Program-made: the position numbers and the translations under genes
Notes under the pieces: model-generated
What the model saw: the letters and a program-made list of their open reading frames with translations, nothing else
Databases searched by the model: none
Told to the model about the DNA's origin: nothing
Shown: in pieces, positions 51,656 to 64,000 of the stretch
Layout: every line of letters begins with the position of its first letter
Numbering within the stretch: the stretch's first letter is position 1
DNA from: Campylorhamphus procurvoides
Lineage: Eukaryota > Chordata > Aves > Passeriformes > Dendrocolaptidae
Reading direction: 5' to 3'
Length of the DNA: 64,000 nucleotides
NCBI GenBank assembly: GCA_013396655.1
Contig: WBMV01005969.1
Coordinates: forward strand, 1,521,534 to 1,585,533

Positions 51656-54600
51656 AATAACTTTAATTCCTACAGTTGTACTTTCTTTCAACACCACTGT
51701 TGCATGCTGAAAGTGATAATTTGCTGTGAAACTGAGCAACTGACAAATCTATAAATGCACTTGGAAATTACAGTACTTGAATTGATAATTTCCTGATTTC
51801 TACTTTCTTTGGAATCCTATAAGTACTGTATCAGAAATTGGGTGTTATTACACTACTTGCCAGAAAAATCTCTTTGATAATGTCTCTCATTTTGGAAGAA
51901 ATCAGAATCCCAAAGATGAAAGGGGTAAACACGTCTGTGGTGCAGGCATAGCTGTAAGCATGGCTATTTTAATTCTTTGTACTGCTGTTTCCCAGCAAAA
52001 ATAAAATCAGAAAGTTCAACAGTCAGCAATTCCAAATTCTAAAAGTATTTTTTTTGGGGTGCAAGTAGGGCAAATAGTAATCTTTCAAAAGGTTGTAATG
52101 TCAACATCAACATATTTTAACAAGTTTATTTGTCTTCAGGATCAATTTATAGCAACGTTTTGTCTTTGAATTTTAGTAAAGTAACACTGATTATAAGAGG
52201 CCATGTTCAGGTAAAACATACATAAGAATCTCTTTATATATGCTCTGTAAGATGAATATCCATGATATCCATCATGGTCACGCAATGAAAAGTTGCTCAC
52301 AATAATGACCTGGATCTACTAATGTATTTGTGAGGCATTTTAGATGTAGGTTGTTTACTGTCTTTGATAAAATAACATAGGAAGTCTTCTTCTAAAACTA
52401 AAAGCGTATTAATGCAGTAGAAATCATATTTATTTTAATATGAACACATTCCATTGCATTGGCATCTTCTCTCCTCACTCTGATTTTAGAGATCGGAGTA
52501 AACTGTTGTCAATGTAGTCTATTTTCAGCAATGAGCTTTCAGTTTACCTTAATTTTGAAGCAAGGGAGGAGGAATCTCAGGTACTCTAGGTAATTCCAGT
52601 TATTGTGGGATACTGCAGAGTTGGTGAAGCATTAATTGACACTGCTCAGATGTGAGAATGGATTTAGAAATTGAGAATTTTATAGACCTTCTTTTTGCAT
52701 AAGGCTCAGGACTACCTCAGCCTGCTCTGTGCATTTGTTTGGGGCATTTTGGCAAATTCAGAGATCCTGCAATTGCCTTCTACTCTTTGAGATGGAATCT
52801 GTGGAAAACTATGTAATTAAATTTCATGACAGTCATGAAGCAAAAGATGCTGAGACTCTGTTTTGAAGCCAAAGCTCAGTATAAGTTGTATGTTTTCCTT
52901 CCTGATATGTACATGTAACATGCAGGCACACATATGTTCATCTAAGGACATTTAATTTGTAGGGTAAATATTATGGCCAGGAACTATAAATTATATCAGC
53001 ATAAGGATAAAGTGTTACAAAAAAAGGCTGTTGCTTTGCACTGTCACATACAACCTTGAACGCATGAAAGATGAAATGCTTCAAAATTTAGCTTCAAATT
53101 ACAGTTTGCATCGAAAATGGTTTAGTCAAGGAAGACTAAAATCATTGGTAGTCAGATTGAGTCAGCAATAGCAAAAGAGTTACGGAATATGATGCATCAC
53201 TTAAACTAGGCAGCCAGACAGAAGATGGGGTGTAAAGCAGTCTATGGAAAATTCCAACAGTACAAAAATCAAACTGCAGGTTCTGCAAACAACAATACTC
53301 ACAAGGAAAATCAGTTTGTTGCTCGAGTCTGCACAACACATTGCATACAGCCCCACATATAATGCAAAGAAATTTGGGTATAAACACCACAGAAAAATTT
53401 AATATTTTGAGTATGGTGTGTTGCTTCCTATAAAAATGGGTGAATAATGTTATTGCTCCAGTCATGCCTCTTAATTTTGTACATATATATTCTAATGTAC
53501 CTTGTATTAGGAACTTGCTCGTATTTCTCCTACATCAGCAGGGCAGACACACGTGATTAATTAATGTCAGATACTGGCTCTGCAGTATCTCTCTTACCTG
53601 AATTCACTTGCGATGCTTCAGATGTTTGTCTTTTGCTGATCCTCCAGTACATGCAGTGAGAGATCTCAGGGAACCAATTACTATGTGTGGGTTACGGTAC
53701 AAGAATGTGATTTTTTACCCAGATAGTACACCTGCTGTATTTCATACTGTGCATAGTTAGCTATGCACGATACAGTGTGCATACATGCAACACAGTCACC
53801 TGCTTGTTATGGGAAACATGGAAACACCTACTTGCTGTAATATTCTAGCAGCAGTGTATGCTACTGTAGCAGACTAATGTCAGTGACTGTAACAGACAGT
53901 ACTGAAAAAAACATGCTATGTAAAGGGTTTGTGCACAGGAACAAAATCCAGTCTTCTGTGTGATTTATAGAATAGAAATACTTTCATTAAAAAATCAGAA
54001 GCAATTTTTGGAAACCATGCAAAGATGTCATTTACCCCTTGGTAGACTGTGTATTGCTATATACTGTTGTTGGAAGAACTACCGAGTATTAAGCTCACTT
54101 GATGGATTTCTCCATTTTAAATGGATATGCTACAGACTATTTCATGCCCAAAACTCTTTAAAGAATCACAGCTGTGTTTCTCAATAATTAGTCTAAAGCC
54201 TGAGATTAAAATAAAGGCATTTTATTGGGAAAGATTTCTCAAGCCCTCTAGTACAGACTTAGCTTTGCCTTCGAGCTGTATTACAGCACCTTGGCAGAGC
54301 AAGGTAGAAACTGAACTTTGTCAGTTGTCACTTCATCTTTGCAGAATTCTCTTGTTTAGGTCCATAACGTCTCCAACAAGATCAAAATTCAAAATGAGCA
54401 AATACGATTACAAAAGTCTCAAGCCCACCATGATCACAAATACATTCTGGCTTAATCTGTACAACATAGCATGTTTCTCCTTAACTGTGCATCTGCTGCA
54501 CAACTGTTTAGAGCAAAATTTTGTGCAGCTGCAAAGACCTGAGGCAGTGAAATGCTGATCTGCAAAAAGCCAGGTATTTATATAATTCAACCTTGTGCTG

Positions 54601-54969
54601 CCCACCGTTGTGACTGCCTCTGCCTCCAGTTATGAACATGGGCTCATACTTGCAAAAATTTACAGGATGCTGAAAAGATCATTGCATTTACACCCGGACC
54701 AATTGAAGAAACTGAGGAGAACACTCAGACAGAGAACACTTAGACAGAGCAAAAACATATGCTGCTGTGTAACTACAATAAAGGACCTAAATTACTGTTA
54801 CAGATTTACAACTTAGTGCTGTAATTTATAAAGAGCCATTAAATATTCCTAGTTTAATAAGGCCAGTCAAACAAAAATGACACAGCACCTTGCCCACATT
54901 TGCTAATTCCAAACCCCCTTGTCCACCTCTACCTACCTACTGTTTCAGTTATCCTGTAAACCCTTCCCC
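51656..54969. other. Noncoding, nothing recognised apart from small repeats
   Basis: A short inverted repeat GTGCATAG / CTATGCAC with a 4-base spacer lies at 53749-53768. A 15-bp tandem pair, AACACTCAGACAGAG and AACACTTAGACAGAG, lies at 54720-54749. A 145-codon open frame at 54121-54558 has no motif that I recognise. It lies upstream of a retroelement integrase relic, so part of it could be decayed retroelement sequence, but I see no reverse transcriptase or RNase H signature. Confidence 0.45.
54720..54749. repeat. 15-bp tandem pair
   Basis: Two adjacent copies differ at one base (C or T at the seventh position). Likely slippage. Confidence 0.9.
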
Positions 54970-55570
54970 ACCAGAAGTCTGTGGTGCAAGATGGTCAGCA
55001 ATTTGTTATTCTAGAGAATTTACAAATATACAGTGATAAGTTATCCATCTGGATTATGATTCATGTCGATGGATTGTCAAAACAAAAGAGCAACCTCAGA
55101 ACCTCTATTGTCAGTCTCCTGGCAAAGCAACAGAGACTTATGCATCACCATTGCAGCCTGTTCCTTTATGTGATTCATTGTGGGGAAGGTTTGCTGCTGA
55201 TATCAAAGACCTATTTGTTCATGCACCATTGACTTCTGCTTTGCCATCATCCTGAGGGATTGCTTCAATAAATGGCCAGAAACAGCATTTACGTCACAAC
55301 ACATACTTGCTACTGTAATTATTTTCCTGTCCACCCTTTCCTGCAGAGTGAAGCCCAGAAGAATTAGTATATAATAATGGATCACAGTTCATGCTCGTAG
55401 AGTCTGAAACTTTTCTGGAAAAACAAAACGTCACATGGAGAAGATCAAACACTTTAATTAAATTTTGGAAGAAAGGTGTACTGGCTGCTGGGCAGAAGAC
55501 TTCCTACAAACCTACCCAGCATGTACTTTCAAAAGTGTAACATAGAAGATGCTTCCCGAATGACTATATA
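54970..55570 (+). pseudogene. Decayed integrase of a Gypsy-like or retroviral pol
   Basis: Scattered over two of the three plus-strand frames is the order of features of a retroelement integrase. At 54981-55073 there is sequence like the start of the zinc-binding domain, ending IHVDG. At about 55073 the phrase IVKTKEQPQNLYC follows, then LQPVPL and a GRFAADIKD segment whose Asp (codon near 55197) sits where the first catalytic Asp belongs. A frameshift near 55230 moves to a frame with NKWPETAFTSQ. Another shift near 55355 returns to PEELVYNNGSQF, where the usual DNG triad reads NNG, so the second catalytic Asp is Asn. A DFLQTYPA-like phrase appears near 55497. No clear catalytic Glu region is seen. 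At least two frameshifts, a lost catalytic residue and missing segments make it nonfunctional. No LTRs were found around it. The texture is closer to Gypsy-type than to avian leukosis-like integrases, but this needs a search. Confidence 0.7.
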
Positions 55571-58500
55571 TGAAAGAGAAGTGAAAAGCTAAATGCTACT
55601 GTATTATAGATAACCTACTCTGAAACAGAAGCACAACTGGATATAAGATAAAAGAGTCCAATAGATGTGGTAAAATCACAAAACAGAGAGAAGCTACCCT
55701 CATGGTGCTAAGAAACTGCAAGTATCTTGCTTCTGAGAATATAAAAACTCTGATTCTTTTAAGTAGGAGAATAAAAGTCCATGTTGCTTCTCAAGACTAC
55801 CAGAAAAAAAAAAGTAAAAAGAAAAAAGGAAAGAAAGCTTACACATCCAAACTACTCAATAATACAGGTTAGAGTGTTTCTCCCTGACTAACACAGGAAC
55901 TACAGTTTATGTGCTGGTAAGAGGGCATAAAGATCAGTCTAGAAACAAGAAACACAGGAGGAAATAAAGATTATTCAACATTCTGCCAAATCCTGATTAA
56001 CCACCTCCAGGCACCATAGACCATTAGCTAAGTAAGTGTAAAAGCTTAGCTTTTAATTTTAATAATTTTGTCCCAAATCAGTTTGCCTTTTTGGTCCCTA
56101 AATCTGTGACTGCCCAGTATCTATATAGCTGCTGAGACAGTAGGATAATCAAGTTACTAATTCATTAATTCTTTGCCATTACATATATGCAGCATCTTTC
56201 AAGATGGGCATGCATGGCCTTGTCATAGATGCTTGGAAGGTGCTGCTTACAAGTTTGGCAGACTGCCCTCTCTCTGCAGGTAGGCCAGCAAGGAAACTTT
56301 CTGGCTTGCTGCTGCCACTGCTTTGACCTGATAGAATACACATCCAAGGATTGGTGAGCAGTAAAATTCCTATAACTCTTTTTCTCCAGCACACAAACAA
56401 ACCCATAAACAAAGGGAAAAAAACTTAGATACACATTTGCATTATCCTCTATGAAAGAGAAGATAGAGGGGCCAGAGAGATATGGCAGGAGGCCTTACAA
56501 GGATGCAGGTTTCCAAGAATTTTAGACGTGTGTTAAGTTCTTGCGCAGTCTCTTCTCCAAAACATTTTCCAAGTACACTTGGAATCAGCAGAGATATATC
56601 AAAGATTAATAAACTCTTGCAAGCCTATGAAAACAGGTAACTAGATGCACAGCAGACTGATAAATGTGCAGATGGAAAAAGAAAAATTAATCATTAGATA
56701 ACATTTTAAATTATACTCCAACAAATCAACACATAAGAATTCTCATATATGACCCTTCAAACAGCTTATAATTAATTGAGAGGTGCAAATCTGGAGAAAG
56801 TCCAGCTTAATTTTCCTATAATACATTATTACTGCAAAGAAAATTATTGTAAAGAGTACATTGAGCAGTTCTCAGTTACAGCAGTCATATTTGACTGTGT
56901 TCCACAGGGGGATTTGAAAACCTGCATTTGGCTGCATTTGTCACTATAAAAAAAGAATTGACAAAGCCTTGACTGCCTTACCACCATGGAGCTGTGGACA
57001 AATACTGATATTAATGGTCTGAACAAAGCTGTTTATATTGGGACCAGAAAACCACAGAACTCTGTTGTTTTCTGCCATTCCTCATTATCTTTCATTGAAA
57101 CTGGTATTAAAACATCAGAAAGAGAGGCTTAGAGGCGACACACATCTACAAAGAGATAAAGATAACAATTCTGTGCCAGGCATTGATTTTACGGCACCAC
57201 AAATCAAAGGAAATATTTTCACTGAAGAATAGGTATACCTTTAGAGCAATCACTAAACATCTGCATCATCCAGTTTCAGAGAGGCATAGAGATGCTCAAA
57301 TTACTTGAAAGATACAGAGTCTGAGAACAAAACACAAGGTTAAAAAAAAAAAAAGACCATGTTAACTACTGTGTTCTGCCAGTATTCAAACCATGGATTA
57401 CTTCACCCTACCTTCAGTAGCTCAGCTGAAATTAAACAGGAATTGTAGCCTGTTCAGTTTATATTACATCTTAGCTCCTGTCTTGTTTGGTTGGAAACCA
57501 TGTGTGCAAATACTGGAGGTGTTGTTGGAAAATAGGCTTTGGCCATCATTATTTTGACCCAAATCATAACCTGTCTTGATTTTCATCCTTCTAGGACTTG
57601 ACCATCCATTTATTTTTGCGTGTTGTAGTGCTGAGGTACCAATCCCATTCTAAGCATTGACAAGTCATGACACAGCACTGTAAACAAATACCAGAGTGAA
57701 TGGTCACCACTGTACTTCTGGCATATTCACAAGGACAAGTTTCTATCACAAGTTTTTCTTTTGAGTCTTTGGTAGCTTATCCAAGTGCTTTCTAACACTT
57801 GACCAAAGTAGCTCCTTACCCAAATCAAGTGAAATACTCAACAGTAATCCAGTTTCCCTAAACCTGAGATTGTGTCATTTTATTCCTGCATAAGTGATGT
57901 AATTAGTAACAAGGCACCTCTGTAAGGAATTGTCTCAGCTAAGGGTATCTGCTGACAGTGATGTGTCTCTAAGGAAATGGTTTTTTCCTCTCCTTTTCCT
58001 ACAGAGGCACACCACTGAAGAGAGTCACATAAAATTTCATTCTATTCAGATGCTCTCTCCTTTCTTTGAGCTGGGTTACTGTTTGCCAGAAATGTCAAAT
58101 CTCTTTCAGCAATGCACTAAATTCTATCATGTGAGAACAGGTGTTTCTTAGAGTCAGGGAGAAGCTTTCCCCACAGTTTTTAACCTTTCCACTGTGGCCA
58201 TTTTAAAAATGAAAATATCTGCCTGTGCGACAAAAGCTGTGCTAACATTCTGAAGGTTAAGGTCACACACCATGAGATTGACATCTTTTCTTAAAATGTG
58301 TTATAGTGGCTTTAATACCATCTCTTTCTTTTTGCATAGCTGCCAAGGACTTGTTTAACTATCGGCTTAATCATCTGCTAATTCAAACTAAATAGGTAGA
58401 TTTTGAAGTAAAATTCCTCATGCTTTCAGGTTTTAGGACTTAAGTTTTGATTCAAGCCTGTGCCTTTGCTGCATATTGTCAGTGATCCCTTCATTTCAAT

Positions 58501-58731
58501 GATTGCAGAAACTGCCTTTATCTTAATGATAAACTAGAAAGCAGGAAAAAAAGTGAATTTTGACATTCTTTCCTTTGCTTCCATAGAGGACAATTCTGAA
58601 ATCTTACTGTAAAAATAAAATTGAGGGGTTTTAAAAGTTGGTTGAGGTAAGGCTTTCTGTCATTTGGTCTGCTTCCTCTCCAGGAGATCAGTATTTTGCC
58701 AGCCCGTCAAATGAGTCTTCCTCTCCACCCA
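55571..58731. other. Noncoding; A-rich tract and one weak exon candidate
   Basis: An A-rich purine tract lies at about 55801-55838. A strong acceptor-like site at 58004 opens a 42-codon segment to 58130; it is discussed as a finding. Otherwise no gene, RNA or transposon is recognised. Confidence 0.45.
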
Positions 58732-58807
58732 TTTTTTGGTTTGGGTTTTTTTTGTTTGGTATAGTTTTTTGTTTTGTTTTATTTCCTTTTGTTTTGTTTT
58801 GTTTTAT
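58732..58807. repeat. T-rich simple repeat, (TTTTG)n type
   Basis: The plus strand consists of runs of T broken by single or paired G, including several GTTTT units in a row at about 58770-58806. It could be the reverse complement of an old poly-A-like tail, but no retroposon body is recognised beside it. Confidence 0.9.
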
Positions 58808-60294
58808 AGGGCTGTAAAGCACAGAACACAAACTTTCCTGTCCCTGGCCATGCACACTCTGACTTCCCTCCCAATAACCTAATCTTCTGGTAGCAAATCT
58901 AGTCTAGGTTTTCTTGCAGTACATCTGGGATCTAGTTATAAGCTAGAAAGAGAATTAACTGGGGTATCTCAAAAAGAACAATGAGTCTGATTGCCCTCTG
59001 ATCAGCCAAACTTGACCCAAACACTAGAAGTGAATGCTAAACTAGGAATATGCTAATATGTGCTGAAAAATAACTGAGCAAAATTTCCATTGACATGGCT
59101 GGAAATTGTTAGGGCTTTGCTCATATGAGAGGAAGCCTTACAGGTTCATAGGAAAGGTAGATTTTTTTTTTTTTCTGCCCCTTGTATTTTTTCTTTACCA
59201 TATCCCTGGACTGTAAATAAAGACAACAAGGCTGTGGTTAGCTACAAAATGGGAAGCTCAATCCTATAAATTTAAAAAGACAAATTTCTTATCTAAGCAC
59301 AGAATAAAAAAATATTTTAAGCTAACCACTAAAGCAAGAATATTTCCTAAGTGGCATTAGGTCACTGGATGGCTTTTGTAGACATTAATTCAGACATTTT
59401 GCTATACATCACTGGGAAACTTCAATATTGTACCAATTGAAACTAACTGTTTGATAGGGTGCTGTCACAGTCATTCTGGTGAGTCTCCACAAGTACTGAT
59501 ACTGACCTTGCACATTGGGAAACATTCTTTCTCCATATTTACAGGGGAGTGATAGAGTAGAATTTTGCTGGTTAATGATATATCAATGTTTTTTCCCTTT
59601 CCATCAGGGTAAAAAAATTATTCAGATTTCAGAAAAAACTGTACCATAAGGGCAAACTATCCCATTCTTCCAATATCACTTGAAGAAAATGAAAAAAAAA
59701 AAAAAAACCTGAAGGTTCACCAAGACTTAGTCACATTTACATTTCCACTAAATTTTTATCTTCTGTCTTTCCACTCAGGTACCTCCCAATATTGTGTCCT
59801 TAAACTAGTGCTTCTGAAACAAATAATCCCTTGACATTAGAGGCACAGATGGATTATAACAATTTGTAGTTGAAACAGAGGCACTGATACTGTCAATGAA
59901 CTCATCTTGTTTGGTTTTGTTTTTTTTTTTTGCTTTTCCACTGCTTCTGGGAAACACTTACAACAAAATACCTTGTTGTCAATCCTGACCTCTTTGAGAA
60001 ATGTAGTGATGAAGTGCTGAGGTCACGTACTTGAAAACAGCAGCATCAAAACATCTAAATATGCAGTGGCTGACAAGGAAGCGAGGTAGCAAGTTACTTA
60101 GCAGAAAGTAACAATGCAAAACAAAACCACCTCTTTCTCATGTGGTTTTAATGGTGGCTGTGTGATTAAACTTGTTCTAAAAGACCCTCTGACGTTTTCT
60201 GGAGTAATGAAAAATACTCTAACTTGAAAAATCAGCAAATAGTAGTGCTAATTTCCCATACTGTTCATACAATTAAATTTGCTTATCTGAGACT
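58808..60294. other. Noncoding with homopolymer tracts
   Basis: A T-run lies at about 59162-59174, an A-run of 16 at 59692-59707 and a T-run at about 59921-59931. No element body next to the A-run could be recognised as a retroposon. No gene is visible. Confidence 0.5.
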
Positions 60295-60445
60295 GCAAAA
60301 TCAGGACAGACTGACCTGTAAATTCCAAGTTCAAATCCCAGCCCAGTATGAACTGTGTGAGCTGATTCAACTCTTCTAATCTATTTTATTGAACTAAACA
60401 AAGCTCTAACCCTTACAGGTGTTAAGAGAAGTAGCACTAACTATG
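60295..60445 (+). repeat. MIR-like (CORE-SINE) relic
   Basis: GTTCAAATCCCAGC at 60329-60342 matches the tRNA-derived B-box region of MIR. It is followed in the right order by AACTGTGTGAGCTGATTCAA (compare 'agctgtgtgaccttgggcaa'), then ACTCTTCTAATCT and ACAGGTGTTAAGAGAAG (compare 'atagggttgttgtgaggatt'). The order supports an old MIR in plus orientation, although divergence is high. Confidence 0.55.
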
Positions 60446-63400
60446 AGACTGTTCTGCCAATAAATTGAAATCTAATTTTTTAATATCTGATATTCAACAA
60501 ACACTAGTTGCTTTCTATTTTGGAATCTGAAATGTAACAGTCTATCTTTGGAGTAAAACTCCAAAGCTCTGTATTTTGTCAGTACCTTAAGAACACAACT
60601 CTGGACTTAAGGGTTGGGATGCCAATGCCTTGTCAGAATCCCAGGACTGACATCCAAATATCCAGGTACTGCTTGTACCACTCTGGTGACAAAAGACATG
60701 CTAACACATTTGCATTGCTCTGTTGTTTACTGTGGATAGCATTAGTTCTAGCCAGTGTATTATTTCATTTTTTTACAGTCAACAAATTACTCATTATCTA
60801 TATCCAAAGAACAATTAATGCCTGTAGTCATTCTTTATTCATTAAATATAATAGAATCATAAATTTGTTTCTGACAACTTTTTGAAGGTTATTAACCAGG
60901 TGACTTCTAAGTGGTTTGTCTGTGCCTTTCAGTCTGCCTCTCTTCTTTCTCACTTCTACTCCTGTCTGACAGTTTTACAGAACAGCAGTTATCATGAGAT
61001 CCAGAGTAACAGCATTGTGACTATTAAAAATGCTGCAGCTCAGAGTAATGTTTTTAATTAGTCACCAGAGCCATGCATAAACTGGGTGTACCACTCAGCT
61101 ATTTTTACCAAGCTTCTTTCATTTCCAATGGTTACCTTTTAGTCACAGATCCCAGATTTTTTGAATTTTGAAATAAAACTTTTTCTTCCTATATCCTCTA
61201 TGGGCTGATTAGTGATTCAAATCTCAATATGCCTAGGATAATCAGTATCCTCTGTTTATAATACTCAATAGTATCTGCACTTATTTCTTGTGCTCATCAG
61301 AGCACAGTGCATGAAGTTTATGTCTTAATGTCTGCTAAAATCTTTCCGGGAGGAGATTCACCATCAACCAAGGTGATTCTCTGCAAAGTATCTCGTTCCC
61401 ATATATTTGTGGCTACAAATTACCTTGAGTTTGGACAAAAAAAATAAACATAAAATACTAGGACTGTTATTCTCCATTTGGAATTTGTCTTAACTCCCAC
61501 CAATCTCAAGTTAACACATAGCAATTTAAAAATTTGTAATTACACTAAATCACTGGGCAGTATTGGGCATGTTTTCAAATCTGTAGTCAATGAGTAACAT
61601 CTAAAACCTGTAAAGGTCTAAACTGATCTTTCTGTAGTGTGTGTCTGTCTGAAATCGAAATCCAGTTCTACCTTGAGACACAAAGTTTGACAAGTTAAAA
61701 GTAGTTGTACAATACTAACCAGATCTAATAAGAAGCCTTTTGTTTTAGCTGCTCTTAGCAGTAAGTTAAAAATATATAACCCACTTTCCTTATTTCCTAA
61801 ATGTTCCAAAGGATATTTGTAGCTGTGTCTCTTTGGCACTTTGGCCGTGCATTTCAAGTGTCCCAGTCATGAGGGTGGATGAACAGGAATGATGGATAGT
61901 CGACTACCTGATGGATAATGCTGCTATTTTCCATCTCAAAAACTGAATCCAACATAATTAAAGTTTCCTTTCAATATTCTTTTTTTTCCCCTCTCTGATA
62001 CTCACTGCCTTCCATTTCCCCAACTATCATGATTTTTTTCCAAATATACAATGTGCACGATTTATCAAAAATGACATTCTCAGATAAAAGCAGCTCCCAA
62101 AGATAAGTACATAGTCTACAGGCTGTAGAGCTCACTTCCAGTGCCTTGGCCAGGCTCAGCTTTCGATGTAAACAGTGACTGCCAGTCACTGAGTCTTTTG
62201 CACTGCTCAGCTTCTGTTGCTAAAAAAATTTTTATCTTGAAAAATTAAATAAGAGCAGTTTGCCCTGTAAATTTGTCAAGCAGTTAGTTGAAAGTGAACA
62301 GAGTGGACATTCTCAGCTCCGTATTTTGTTACTTTTACTACTTTTTTTATTTCCTTTACTGAATCTTTATCTTACCCATGTGCCTGTAGAAAATATATCA
62401 CTCAAATATATGAGAGTTTTTTCCCTAGAATGACCTATGGAAATGCTATCAGCTATGTGGGATTATTATTCCTCATCACAGAGAAGCCAAGGAAATTACC
62501 ATGAGCTCCTGCTAAATTGTTTTCCTCCCAGTCAACTCAGCTTTTTATATTTCTCACCCTCACTGACTATGCTAGCACTGAAAATTTGGTGGTGCAGTGC
62601 ACTACTGGGAAGGGGTAAGCTTCCTGTGCCACTCACATACACACATGTTATAATCATGAAAGATTCAATAGCTATTCCCTTAAAATAGTTGCAATCCCCT
62701 GGCACCACAAGTGGCTTTGAATCTAGCAGTTGTCTCCCAGATGCTTTCCCACACTCTCCAAATAATTTCAAACACTGATGCTCTCAAGCATATCAAGGGT
62801 AGTTCTGAAGAATAAATTTGCAGCAATCACAGCACTTAACAGTTATGCCTGTAAATAGTTTTGGGATTTGTACAAGTAGACAATATTTCCCAATGTTATT
62901 CTTGACAGTGCTCTTAATTTTCTGAATGAGATTCTTTAAAATTCCTGGAATCTGGAATTCTTAAAGGGAAATGTAGGTGCTTTGATGTCCATTTTATTCA
63001 TCCAGGATCATATTTTGTAAAATGTTGAGTAACACTGAGATGAGCTCAGAATTTTCAATTCTCAAAGCCGCTTCAAAACCTTGAGAGTTAGGCCTTTGCA
63101 AAAACACACATCCTGATAAAGTGATGACAACACGAAAACCTGAAAGGTCAGTTCTAAACAAAATAGTTCTGGAGTATAGGGAGAAAGCACCTTTCTCAAC
63201 AGTCATCCTTTACCCCACTTCCAGACTTACTTTGTCATCTTGTTGTAACATGAAGATTAAACTACTTTGGATGACTGTTATCCATCATAGGAGTTTATAC
63301 CTCTGTAGGTCAGCCGTGATGACAACTGCATACCCACGAAATGGAGAATCCTCAGTTGTTAACAGAAGAGTGTAGATGGCAAGTTATTACTGTCTCACAC

Positions 63401-63599
63401 TGTTTTCTGTTTGATTAAATATATAAGACCTGCAGTATTTTCCAGCCAGAAGGCGAGTGCTTTCCATAATTCTGCAATAGGGATAAAGCACAGATTTCAA
63501 CAGCAGGAACAGCTATGAGAAAATATAATGAGGAGCCATGGGAAAAGTTCAGACACATGAAACAGAGGAAACTTTGAGTAGAAAAAAAAAAGTCTGGAA
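60446..63599. other. Noncoding, nothing recognised
   Basis: Short frames only, none above about 88 codons, with no recognisable domain. No transposon was identified. Confidence 0.5.
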
Positions 63600-63672
63600 T
63601 TGTTCAAATGCTGTTTTGGCTTAAATAACCAATAATAGTCTTTTCCAGTCTAAATGATTCTATGATTCTATA
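63600..63672 (+). mobile_element. CR1 3' tail remnant
   Basis: The phrase AATAGTCTTTTCCAGTCTAA is followed by the CR1 terminal repeat ATGATTCTATGATTCTATA. Only the last 60-70 bases of the 3' UTR are present, with no ORF2 part. Confidence 0.7.
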
Positions 63673-64000
63673 ACGTAATAGCATTTTTTTAAAGCAAGAG
63701 TTATATAAAGCAGTATGATTTTCCACCAATATATTTGTTTTGGTTAGACATGAACAAAGCTGCATCTACAAGAGATTACAACTGATAAGAGCTGAGCCAA
63801 AGACCTCTAGGACTGCAGGAAAGCACCACTACCCAAAGCACTCCCTCCTGCAAGGGAAGTGGAAGCTGAGGTACTATGTGCTCCATTCCAACAGGCAGAA
63901 ACTTTGACCAGAAAATACTTTTCAGCATTGAAACTTAAAAAACAAGAGGGGTGGAAATATTTCCAGTAAACTGTTCCATGCAGAAGTTCAACTTGCTCCC
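63673..64000. other. Noncoding, nothing recognised
   Basis: Unique-looking sequence to the end of the window, without an exon, RNA or repeat that I can support. Confidence 0.5.

Noticed and set aside
53749..53768. 8-bp inverted repeat GTGCATAG / CTATGCAC
   Set aside because: Short palindromes of this size are expected by chance in a window of this length.
54121..54558. 145-codon open frame on the plus strand upstream of the integrase relic
   Set aside because: No reverse transcriptase, RNase H or other motif is visible, so I did not extend the retroelement call into it.
60329..60339. tRNA T-arm-like GTTCAAATCCC
   Set aside because: No acceptor stem or anticodon arm can be folded around it; the downstream text fits MIR better than a tRNA gene.
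1..64000. CRISPR arrays, operons, rRNA, bacterial promoters or terminators
   Set aside because: No regularly spaced direct repeats, gene clusters or ribosomal sequence were seen; the window is vertebrate nuclear DNA.

Overview
The window looks like bird nuclear DNA, probably from a songbird or other neoavian. The evidence is several 5'-truncated CR1 LINE copies on both strands, three LTRs of avian endogenous retrovirus type, and weak MIR-like SINE relics, all in AT-rich single-copy DNA. No bacterial, phage or organelle gene organisation is present: there are no operons, ribosome binding sites, tRNAs, rRNAs or CRISPR arrays. Long open frames are absent. The longest reach about 145 codons and almost all are chance frames or transposon fragments. 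I read the window as intergenic sequence (a gene desert) or a very large intron.

Layout from left to right. 1-8084 is unannotated AT-rich DNA. 8085-9195 is the longest CR1 copy (minus strand). 9680-9982 is an LTR (plus). 9983-16930 is mostly unique, with a MIR-like relic near 12000. 16935-17345 is a second LTR (plus). 18972-19245 is a CR1 piece (minus) with an internal deletion. 19246-34195 is long unique DNA with a possible MIR near 31600 and a short CR1-like piece near 32900. 34197-34432 is a CR1 3' end (plus). 37960-38440 is a GC-rich patch beginning near a perfect 15-bp hairpin. 46519-46604 is the best candidate for a host exon. 49700-50400 is a third LTR with internal repeats. 51250-51655 is a CR1 3' end (plus). 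54970-55570 is a decayed integrase-like pol relic of Gypsy/retroviral type (plus). 58732-58807 is a TTTTG-type simple repeat. 60295-60445 is a MIR-like relic (plus). 63600-63672 is a CR1 tail.

No functional gene set can be described. What may be functional is a possible single exon and several AT-rich, repeat-free blocks rich in TAATTA-like motifs (near 10200, 26050, 26550, 38550, 48250 and 48850). These resemble vertebrate conserved noncoding elements by eye, but only a cross-species alignment can show this. All repeat family assignments rest on remembered consensus features, not on a database search.
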